A DNA stretch of 64,000 nt from Lachnospiraceae bacterium (GTDB lineage: Bacteria; Bacillota; Clostridia; Lachnospirales; Lachnospiraceae): positions 1 to 64,000 of the forward strand of contig JAIECJ010000029.1 of assembly GCA_029068555.1 (NCBI GenBank), read 5' to 3'. Positions 30,284 through 38,126 of this stretch are shown here, piece by piece. The notes beneath the pieces are model-generated. The model was not told the DNA's origin. It worked only from the letters and a program-made list of their open reading frames with translations, and did no database searches. Position numbers and translations under genes: made by a program. Numbering within the stretch: position 1 is the stretch's first letter; each line of letters opens with the position of its first letter.

Positions 30284-32518
30284 TTACTTTTTCAATTTCG
30301 TTTTAAGAACATACCATAATGCACCTGTAATACACACAGAAGAATACGTGCCACATACAATACCTACCATAAGCGGAAGGGCAAACTCTCTGATGGAAGT
30401 AACACCTAGTACATACAGTGCAGCAACCATGATAAATGTTGTCAGTGAAGTAAAAATACTTCTGGAAAGTGTCTGGCTAATACTTCTGTTGACAAGCTCG
30501 TCAAGCGTGTCCTTTTTCAGCATCGATCCGAGATTCTCTCTGATACGGTCAAATATTACAATTGTCGCATTGATAGAATAGCCGACAATCGTAAGCATAC
30601 ATGCAATAAAGGTACTGCCTACAGATACTTTCGCAACCGCATAGAATGTAAGGACAACAAGTACGTCATGCAGCAGCGCCGCAACAGAACTTGCTGCAAA
30701 CCGGATATCCTTAAACCGGAACCAAATATAAATCAACATACAAATTGTGGATATAATGACCGCAATAACAGCGTCGCTCTTCATCTCGGAACTAATGGTG
30801 GAACTAATCGTCTCAGCGGTGATAAGCTCCTTGTTTACGCTGAACTTGTCAACCAGAGCTGTTTCCAGTTCCTGCCTCTCATCCACATTGAGCTCCCTTG
30901 TCTTGAAAATAACCTCATTGGAACCCGCAACCTTCTGCACCTGAATCGCACCATCACCTGTCACACCGCTGAATACTGGAACAACATTTGCGTCAATTGC
31001 AGCAAGATCCATGTCCTCGTTGAATGTAACATTCGTGGAAGTACCACCCACAAAGTCAAGACTATAGTTCAATACCTTTCCTGTCGATGCACTGTTGATA
31101 CCCATAAATACAAATCCCAGAACAATCACAGCAATGGAACATACAAAGAAAATATTTTTCTTTCCAAGGAAATTAACAATGCCTTTCTCCTTATTCGTAC
31201 CATAAAACTTAACGTCCTTCAGCCCAACTGCGAAAAATGCCCTGAGAATCATTCTTGTCACAAAAAGCGCCGTAAACATAGACAGAACAATACCAAGACC
31301 AAGTGTGTATGCGAATCCCTTAACCGTTCCAGAGCCCTTGATGCCAAGCACAAAAGCCGCAATCAGTGTTGTCACATTGCCGTCAATAATTGCAGAAAGC
31401 GCTTTCTGGAATCCGGTGTCTATTGCATTCCTGACAGTCTTACCTGCTGTGAGCTCCTCCCGGATACGCGCAAATATGATAACGTTTGCGTCAACTGCCA
31501 TACCAATAGACAGAATAATACCCGCAATGCCCGGAAGTGTCAGTGTAATCTCAAACATATTCAAGCACAATACAATCAGACATGTATAAATAATTAACGC
31601 AAGTACAGACGAAAAACCCGGAATACGGTATACAATAATCATGAACAACGCAATAATAATCAGTCCAATGATGGCTGCCTGTAAACTTGTATTGACAGCC
31701 TCTTCTCCAAGTTGTGCACCTACCACGTTGGAGCGCAGCTCCTCAAGCTCAAGCTTCAGCCCGCCGATACGAATCTGACTTGCAAGTTTCTCCGCCTCCT
31801 CAAAGCTTCCCATACCTGAAATCTGTGCCTTGCCATCCCTGAGCGCTGCCTGCACTCTTGGCACACTGATAAAGTCGCCATCATAATAGATACCGATGGT
31901 CTCTCCCTTTGAAAACGCCTTTGTCGTAGCATCGGCAAACTTTGTCGTGCCTTCACTTGTGAACGTAAGGTCTACCACAAACTGGCTGTTTCCCAGTTCG
32001 TCATTTGCAGATCCCCCCTGTGCCGCACTGACATCCGTACCCTCCAGGACAATACCACCATCGGCTTGCAGCTCCTCAATTGTCTTGTCCAGCGAATACC
32101 CAGTAGCACCAGAACCTGTATACGAATAGTTTTGGTTACCATCATCATCCGTCTGTGCTATAAAGTACAATGCACCTGGTCTTCCCAAATCCTCAAGAAT
32201 CGAATTGGCATCCGATACGCCGGGAATCTCGATATTGATACGGTCAGATCCTTCCTGATATACCTGTGCCTCTGTACTGTATACCTCCACGCGTTTCTGC
32301 AGCTTATAGATTGTATCACTCATATCTGCGGCGGAGGGCGTCTCATCCCCCACTACTTGATAAGTAATGCTCACACCGCCAGCAAGGTCAAGCCCCTGCT
32401 TGATTCCGGATGCGGCACCCGCTTTTTCTGTGCCAATACCCCATATTGCCACATATCCTAAAGCCGCCATGATCAGCACTGTCAGGATTAAAGTAATAAT
32501 GCCTTTATTTTTTTTCAT
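30284..32518 (-). CDS. secDF: Fused protein translocase subunit SecDF
   Basis: 744 aa; GLDLAGGVSITY, GMAVDANVIIFARIREEL, SLDFVGGTSTNV, GYSINATIVIFDRIREN. Confidence 0.96.
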   Translation of the reverse strand: MKKNKGIITLILTVLIMAALGYVAIWGIGTEKAGAASGIKQGLDLAGGVSITYQVVGDETPSAADMSDTIYKLQKRVEVYSTEAQVYQEGSDRINIEIPGVSDANSILEDLGRPGALYFIAQTDDDGNQNYSYTGSGATGYSLDKTIEELQADGGIVLEGTDVSAAQGGSANDELGNSQFVVDLTFTSEGTTKFADATTKAFSKGETIGIYYDGDFISVPRVQAALRDGKAQISGMGSFEEAEKLASQIRIGGLKLELEELRSNVVGAQLGEEAVNTSLQAAIIGLIIIALFMIIVYRIPGFSSVLALIIYTCLIVLCLNMFEITLTLPGIAGIILSIGMAVDANVIIFARIREELTAGKTVRNAIDTGFQKALSAIIDGNVTTLIAAFVLGIKGSGTVKGFAYTLGLGIVLSMFTALFVTRMILRAFFAVGLKDVKFYGTNKEKGIVNFLGKKNIFFVCSIAVIVLGFVFMGINSASTGKVLNYSLDFVGGTSTNVTFNEDMDLAAIDANVVPVFSGVTGDGAIQVQKVAGSNEVIFKTRELNVDERQELETALVDKFSVNKELITAETISSTISSEMKSDAVIAVIISTICMLIYIWFRFKDIRFAASSVAALLHDVLVVLTFYAVAKVSVGSTFIACMLTIVGYSINATIVIFDRIRENLGSMLKKDTLDELVNRSISQTLSRSIFTSLTTFIMVAALYVLGVTSIREFALPLMVGIVCGTYSSVCITGALWYVLKTKLKK

Positions 32519-32570
32519 TGCCTGTATACTCCTTTACTTTCTTTTGCTTATGCCCATAACGTAATTTTTC

Positions 32571-32710
32571 ATAACAATTCAGTACCCTCATAGACATGAG
32601 CATCAAACCATGCAAAACTCACTTCGTAATTGCTTGATGCGTTGCTGCCACTATGCTTTCATATGGATTTTGCATCGCAGTGCAAAATCCGTGCGCTGAA
32701 CAATTACTAT
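32571..32710 (-). repeat. Family C two-hairpin element, copy 3
   Basis: Hairpins 32600-32640 (GCATCAA..TTGATGC) and 32665-32690 (GGATTTTGCA-tcgcag-TGCAAAATCC); ends AACAATTCAG / GCTGAACAATT. Confidence 0.75.
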
Positions 32711-32714
32711 AATT

Positions 32715-34094
32715 CTATGTTTCTTGGGCAAGAGCAGCCTTTATCATGATTGCACATTCAACACGTTTCCTCTGAAGCTCACAGCCCAAGTCGTAAGCAT
32801 CATTGATGTTTCCATGAAAATTGTAGGAATTTGCCGCACATCCTCCGCTGCAATAGAATTTTGCGAAACAGTTCTTACATTTTTCCTTTGAATATACATT
32901 GCATGCCTTAAATTGTTCACGGATATCCATATTGGTTATCCCCTCGTCCACATTTCCCATAAGAAACGATTCCTGACCAACAAACTGGTGACATGGGTAA
33001 AAATCCCCCCACGGCGTCACAGCCAGATATTCTGTCCCCGAACCACAGCCCGACAGTCTCTTGTAGACACACGGACCACCTTTCAAGTCTATCATAAAAT
33101 GAAAGAAATTAAAACCCCTTCCTTCCTTATGTCTTCGAATCATCTCGGCAGCAAGCTTGTCATACTCTGCAAGAATTTCAGGAATATCCTCCGGTACAAG
33201 TGCATAGTCCTCACTCTCGGGCGCCACAACCGGTTCCACGGATATCTGCTGAAATCCCAAATCAGCCAGATGGCACACATCCGATGCAAAATCTTTATTA
33301 AAATGCGTGAAAGTACCTCGCACATAATAGTTTGTCTGATTTCTGCTCTCTGCCACCTTTTTAAACTTCGGAATCACCAAATCATAACTGCCCTGTCCGC
33401 CGGCAAGCGGACGCATTTTGTCATGAACTTCTTTCCTTCCGTCTACACTCAACACAATATTTGCCATCTCCCTGTTTGCAAAATCTATTATGTCGTCATT
33501 CAGCAACACACCATTTGTCGTCAGTGTAAAGCGAAACTTCTTGTGATTCGGTTCCTCAAGGCTTCTGCCATATGCGACCAAATCCTTTACAACCTGCCAG
33601 TTCATCAGGGGTTCTCCGCCGAAAAAATCCACTTCAAGGTTTACGCGGCTGCCTGAATTTGCTACAAGAAAATCCAGCGCCTTTTTGCCGACCTCATAAC
33701 TCATAACGGCTCGTCTGCCATGGTACTCCCCCTCCTCCGCAAAGCAGTATTTGCACTTAAGGTTGCAATCATGCGCTATATGCAGGCAGAGTGCTTTCAC
33801 TACTGTCTCGCGGTTTCTAAAGGCGTCAATGCTCTTTTCATAAATATCCTCTGTGAAAAGCATTCCGTCCGCTTTCAATTCATATATTTCATCGACAAGC
33901 TCACGCAGCTCCTCCGTCTTATCCACAAATTTTTTTTCTAATGTGTCTAGTGCTGTTTCCTTATCCACACCTTCAAGTTGGTTCTCCACCATGCAGGCAA
34001 TCACGTCATAGACACTGTCATCAACAACATGTACAGAACCGCTGTTGACATCCAGGACAATATTGTATCCATTATTTTTATACTGATGTATCAA
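32715..34094 (-). CDS. SCIFF peptide maturase (radical SAM/SPASM thioether-forming enzyme)
   Basis: LIHQYKNNGYNIVLDVNSGSVHVVDD N-term, CNLKCKYC radical SAM motif, C-terminal SPASM cysteines; TTG start at 34094 preceded by AGGAAGG (track start 34184). Confidence 0.93.
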   Translation of the reverse strand: MIHQYKNNGYNIVLDVNSGSVHVVDDSVYDVIACMVENQLEGVDKETALDTLEKKFVDKTEELRELVDEIYELKADGMLFTEDIYEKSIDAFRNRETVVKALCLHIAHDCNLKCKYCFAEEGEYHGRRAVMSYEVGKKALDFLVANSGSRVNLEVDFFGGEPLMNWQVVKDLVAYGRSLEEPNHKKFRFTLTTNGVLLNDDIIDFANREMANIVLSVDGRKEVHDKMRPLAGGQGSYDLVIPKFKKVAESRNQTNYYVRGTFTHFNKDFASDVCHLADLGFQQISVEPVVAPESEDYALVPEDIPEILAEYDKLAAEMIRRHKEGRGFNFFHFMIDLKGGPCVYKRLSGCGSGTEYLAVTPWGDFYPCHQFVGQESFLMGNVDEGITNMDIREQFKACNVYSKEKCKNCFAKFYCSGGCAANSYNFHGNINDAYDLGCELQRKRVECAIMIKAALAQET

Positions 34095-34188
34095 TTTCTT
34101 TTCCTTCCTATTCTCCATATAAACGAATCCACATGCAATATGGCATTGCTTCATATAACTTATCATATTCGAATGATTACACACATAA

Positions 34189-34220
34189 TAAGCAGCGATT
34201 AAAATAAAAACCGCTGCTTA
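34189..34220 (-). promoter_or_regulatory. Hairpin between SCIFF peptide gene and maturase gene
   Basis: TAAGCAGCG / CGCTGCTTA 9-bp perfect stem with U-rich loop (minus strand). Confidence 0.5.
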
Positions 34221-34308
34221 CTTATAAGTCTACTTTATAAGTGTTCTGTTATAAATCTTCTGTTGTAAAATCCTTTAGCAAAATACACTGTAACATCTGT
34301 ATATATAC

Positions 34309-34452
34309 TTATTTTGTATGCTCACAGCTCTGATTTCCAACAGTGCAGGATGTCTTACATGCCGACTGGCAGGATGTCTGACACTCACCGCATCCACCTT
34401 TCTTTACAGACTCTTTATAGTCTCTAGTCGTTAATGTCTTAATGTGCTTCAT
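34309..34452 (-). CDS. SCIFF (six-cysteine) RiPP-like precursor peptide; absent from ORF track
   Basis: My translation: MKHIKTLTTRDYKESVKKGGCGECQTSCQSACKTSCTVGNQSCEHTK*, 47 aa, 6 Cys, upstream of its maturase. Confidence 0.95.
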   Translation of the reverse strand: MKHIKTLTTRDYKESVKKGGCGECQTSCQSACKTSCTVGNQSCEHTK

Positions 34453-34560
34453 ACCAATTGCCTCCTTAAAAGTTATTTCGTTATATGTTGTTTTAGTCTA
34501 AAGTAGTATATCACATATTTTTATATCCGAAAAGTATTTTTTTTAATTCTCTACACTTTT

Positions 34561-35592
34561 CTACATAACTTTCTGAAGGTAAGATGTATATGCAAACAGT
34601 GTTTGACCATTTAGCACCACCCTTGACCATCCATTATTCCCAATACCTGTGCGGAATATCATGTCTCCGGGATTAATCGGTACAACAATCGTTTCCGGAT
34701 TGTCTGTGCTGGGTACAGTGCGCAGATTCACTGTTGTTGTGGCAGTCACAACCTCATTTACCTCAATATACTGCACATTTGCTGCATTTTCAGCACTTAC
34801 CAAGGCAGCCCCGCTCGGATCTTTCGGTTCGGCGATTCCGTCATAATTAAAATAAGAGACATTCATGTCCACATTGCCTGGGATTCCGGGAATAACTGCC
34901 TTGCTTGTATACTGCCACATCGCCTGAACACCTGCATAACTGCTTGCTGGTGTGATCGGAAACGGCTCTGCCGGATACTGTGAAACCCACACCTTATATT
35001 TGTTCAGAATATCCATATTCCAATCCTTATTGTCTGTCATCTCGTTTCTCGATGCATAAAACATTGGCGTGTACCCTCTTGCTGCAATTGTGTCAAGAAA
35101 TTTGACTGCCAGCGCTGTCCTTACATCCCTGCCAAGTGTGTATTGCCTGCTTGAGGCATTTCTAAATCCCTCACAATCAAACGCTACCGGAAATGTAATT
35201 TTGTACTTGTCAAGAATATTTGCAGTAAAAATTGCTTCCTCAACCGCCTCCGCCTCGTTGACTGCCGCGGAAAAAAAGTATGCTCCAACCTTCAAGCCTA
35301 CCCTCTGAGCTTCCTGCAGGTTATACCGCGCATACGGGTCCTCATTCAGGACGCCTGTACTTTGTGTGCGGTACCCGACCCTGATTATCGCAAACTGCAC
35401 CCCGGAAGCAGCTACCTGATCCCAGTTTATCAGCCCCTGATAGCGTGATACATCAACGCCCAGCGCCGCCTGCGCAACTTCGTTTGGCGCTGCCTGTGCT
35501 GTCATTTGTGGAACCGCTATTGATAAAAAGATGATTATCGACATCAGAAGTGCCTTTACCCTTGCTGTCCTCTTACGTACTATTTGCCTCAT
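34561..35592 (-). CDS. Secreted glycosyl hydrolase family 25 (lysozyme-like) protein with C-terminal SH3-like region
   Basis: LGVDVSRYQGLINWDQVAASGVQFAIIRVGYRT; start 35592 (MRQIVRKRTARV) after GGAGAGGAG; track start 35646 lies in a repeat. Confidence 0.92.
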   Translation of the reverse strand: MRQIVRKRTARVKALLMSIIIFLSIAVPQMTAQAAPNEVAQAALGVDVSRYQGLINWDQVAASGVQFAIIRVGYRTQSTGVLNEDPYARYNLQEAQRVGLKVGAYFFSAAVNEAEAVEEAIFTANILDKYKITFPVAFDCEGFRNASSRQYTLGRDVRTALAVKFLDTIAARGYTPMFYASRNEMTDNKDWNMDILNKYKVWVSQYPAEPFPITPASSYAGVQAMWQYTSKAVIPGIPGNVDMNVSYFNYDGIAEPKDPSGAALVSAENAANVQYIEVNEVVTATTTVNLRTVPSTDNPETIVVPINPGDMIFRTGIGNNGWSRVVLNGQTLFAYTSYLQKVM

Positions 35593-35640
35593 AAATACTC
35601 CTCTCCTTGTACTTTGCGTAACTATTTTGCTTTTTAAACA

Positions 35641-35902
35641 GAACATGTTTGAAAATCATTCCTGCCATCTAGAGCATGTTTGAAAATCATTCCTGTCATC
35701 TATATAACGACGCGTATGCGTCGTATTCACCACTTTGCGTGATATTTGCACCAAATTCAGTCAACGTAAGGCATTGCCCCTTATGCCTTTGACCCCTATG
35801 CCTCCTTCATTTGGCACAAATCTCCCACAAACTGTGACGCACATCTGCCAGAAAGCATTTTTCAAACACACTCTAGCAGAAAGTATTTTTCAGACACGCT
35901 CG
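35641..35902. mobile_element. Family A MITE nested inside a second, internally deleted family A MITE (inner 35672-35873)
   Basis: Outer left gaacatgtttgaaaatcattcctgccatCTAG; inner agcatgtttg..aaacacactCTAG; outer right cagaaagtatttttcagacacgctc. Confidence 0.85.
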
Positions 35903-35903
35903 T

Positions 35904-36061
35904 ACAGTGAATATTAAGCAATTGGCAGTTTGGCTTTCCTATTTTCCTGATAGCACTGCCCCCAAGCCTCGACGCAGCCACTGCTACGCCTGCGTTTGTG
36001 AAGCAGCACTCTCTGAAAAATATTCTGTGTCAAACTATCCAAAACTTAATTTTCACTGTAC
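35904..36061. mobile_element. Family B palindromic repeat, full copy
   Basis: TACAGTGAATATTAAG...TTAATTTTCACTGTA inverted ends; matches window positions 1-128. Confidence 0.85.
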
Positions 36062-36150
36062 AGTATAACATAAACAGACAAAAAATAAAGTTTTTTTACA
36101 AAATATTTACGTTTCCACATTATGTTAGCCCACACACTTTATCTGAGTAC

Positions 36151-36522
36151 TCACCCAAGCATTCCGCCAAGCATCCCGCTGCCAAGGCAAATCAGGAGTG
36201 TTGTAATACAGGAATTACTTATCAGTGTAAATCCGGGATCTGCAAAAGCCGATACTGCACAAATAATGGCAAAGTATGCTGCTCCTGCCGCCATTCCCCA
36301 TATAAATCTCCGACTTGCCGCTCCCTTTGAAAAAAAGAGTCCCGCCAAAAGAGAAGATATGCAATAAATAACGATAATACTAATGTCAACTACATTCTCG
36401 CCAAGCGAAAACTTGTACAGTAGCCCTGCCACCGCCAGGAGCAAGACCCCTGTTATCAGATATGCCGCCATAAGGCACTTAAATAATGCAATCAGCCTTT
36501 CCGTACCCCACGTATTTTTCAC
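36151..36522 (-). CDS. TIGR04086-like small integral membrane protein
   Basis: 123 aa, about four hydrophobic segments; near SCIFF/secDF as commonly seen for this family. Confidence 0.65.
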   Translation of the reverse strand: MKNTWGTERLIALFKCLMAAYLITGVLLLAVAGLLYKFSLGENVVDISIIVIYCISSLLAGLFFSKGAASRRFIWGMAAGAAYFAIICAVSAFADPGFTLISNSCITTLLICLGSGMLGGMLG

Positions 36523-36753
36523 ACTACTCTACCTCCATTTTTCATATTAATCTTCATGCATCAGTCAAATTCCTGCAAATCTGTGCCTCTGCACAAAATT
36601 GTCGTGCAAAAATTATTCACACTATCTTGTATTATTTCATTAACACTGTTATAATCTATGCTGATACGTTAAATAATATGACCTGCCAGTTTTTTGTTTT
36701 CCTTTCGGCAGATCATAGAAAACATTCTTATATATATAAAAGGAGTGATTTTT

Positions 36754-38064
36754 TTGGATACCCCTGGTGCCATACAACTTGTAATTCTTGTAGTACTTAT
36801 AGTACTGTCAGCTTTCTTCTCGTCAGCAGAGACTGCACTCACCACACTGAGCGATGTGAAGGTACGTGCCATGGCAGATGCCAGTCCCACCAGACGAGTT
36901 CTCACACTTCAAAAAATTCTTGACAACAGGAGTAAGCTTATCAGTGCGATTCTGATAGGAAACAATGTTGTAAATATCAGTGCCTCCTCTCTTATGACCT
37001 CACTTGTCATACGCATATGGGGGAATGCCGCTGTCGGCATAGGTACCGGCGTACTTACTCTGGTGGTTCTTATTTTTGGAGAAATTGTTCCCAAGACATG
37101 GGCTATGTGCAACAATGAAAAGCTGTCACTTGCCTATGCAAGAGTCATTTATTTCCTTATGCAGCTGCTGACTCCTGTAATTTTTATCATTGACAAGATC
37201 GCAGGATTTTTCCTTGGAATAATGCATATTGACTCGACAGCACGTGCCACCATGACAGAAACCGAGCTCAAAACTTATGTGGATGTGAGTCATGAGGACG
37301 GTGTCATTGAACAGGAAGAGAAAAAGCTTATCTATAACGTGTTCGAGTTCGGCGACTCTGTGGCAAAGGACATTATGATTCCACGTATTGATATGACCAC
37401 AATAGATGTCAATTCCACTTATGACGAGCTGCTGTGTTTATTTCGGGAATCTATGTATACCCGTATCCCTGTCTATGAAAATGACACTGATAATATCATT
37501 GGTATTGTAATTGTAAAAGACTTCCTTTTGGTTGAGGACAAAGAACATTTCAGGATTCAAGACATTATGCGCGAGGGATACTACACATACGAATACAAAA
37601 AAACTGCCGATTTGCTTTTGGAAATGCGTCTGAGTACTACCAACATCTCACTGGTGCTAAACGAGTACGGCGCAACAGTCGGAATGATTACTGTTGAAGA
37701 TTTGCTTGAAGAGATTGTAGGCGAAATCCGGGACGAATTTGATGCTGATGAGGAAGAATTATTGAAAAAAACTGGTGACAACGAATATGAAGTCGGCGGA
37801 AGCATGAAACTTGACGATATCAATGATGTTCTTGACACTAAGTTTGGCTCTGAAGATTACGACTCTATCGGCGGTATCATGATTGAGCTCTTAGACCGCT
37901 TTCCGACAGAAGGCGAATCCGTCACAACGGATAACGGCATCACACTCACTGCCAAAAAAGTGGATAACAACCGCATTGAAACCGTTATAATCCTTCTTCC
38001 TGAACCTGAGATCCCGTCAGAAGAAGGTAACAATACTCTGGATTCCGAAGAACACCAGCAATAA
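36754..38064 (+). CDS. CNNM/HlyC-CorC family membrane protein with CBS pair and CorC_HlyC domain
   Basis: DUF21 region, CBS domains, GMITVEDLLEEIVGEIRDEFD; TTG start after AAAGGAG (track start 36694). Confidence 0.94.
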   Translation: MDTPGAIQLVILVVLIVLSAFFSSAETALTTLSDVKVRAMADASPTRRVLTLQKILDNRSKLISAILIGNNVVNISASSLMTSLVIRIWGNAAVGIGTGVLTLVVLIFGEIVPKTWAMCNNEKLSLAYARVIYFLMQLLTPVIFIIDKIAGFFLGIMHIDSTARATMTETELKTYVDVSHEDGVIEQEEKKLIYNVFEFGDSVAKDIMIPRIDMTTIDVNSTYDELLCLFRESMYTRIPVYENDTDNIIGIVIVKDFLLVEDKEHFRIQDIMREGYYTYEYKKTADLLLEMRLSTTNISLVLNEYGATVGMITVEDLLEEIVGEIRDEFDADEEELLKKTGDNEYEVGGSMKLDDINDVLDTKFGSEDYDSIGGIMIELLDRFPTEGESVTTDNGITLTAKKVDNNRIETVIILLPEPEIPSEEGNNTLDSEEHQQ

Positions 38065-38096
38065 TAGTCAATCCAATTAAATTGGGGATATGCATA

Positions 38097-38126
38097 AAAA
38101 ATTGAGTGCTTTCGCACTCAATTTTT
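38097..38126. terminator. Bidirectional terminator between convergent genes
   Basis: AAAAATTGAGTGC-tttc-GCACTCAATTTTT perfect palindrome. Confidence 0.92.

Noticed and set aside
30668-31597. 309-aa plus-strand ORF
   Set aside because: Antisense to secDF; composition is a typical shadow ORF.
32913-33656. 247-aa plus-strand ORF
   Set aside because: Antisense to the SCIFF maturase.
30284-34452. SCIFF-maturase-secDF as a new secretion/RiPP system
   Set aside because: The gene neighbourhood is already known in Clostridia; reported as a finding for its unknown function but not as an undescribed system.
35735-35917. Small ORFs with shared peptides (QTVTHICQKAFFKHTL, ACLKNHSCHL) at 9346, 20995, 35735 and 46006
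   Set aside because: They look like a conserved small-protein family but are only translations of the family A repeat in different copies, with no consistent start/stop or RBS.
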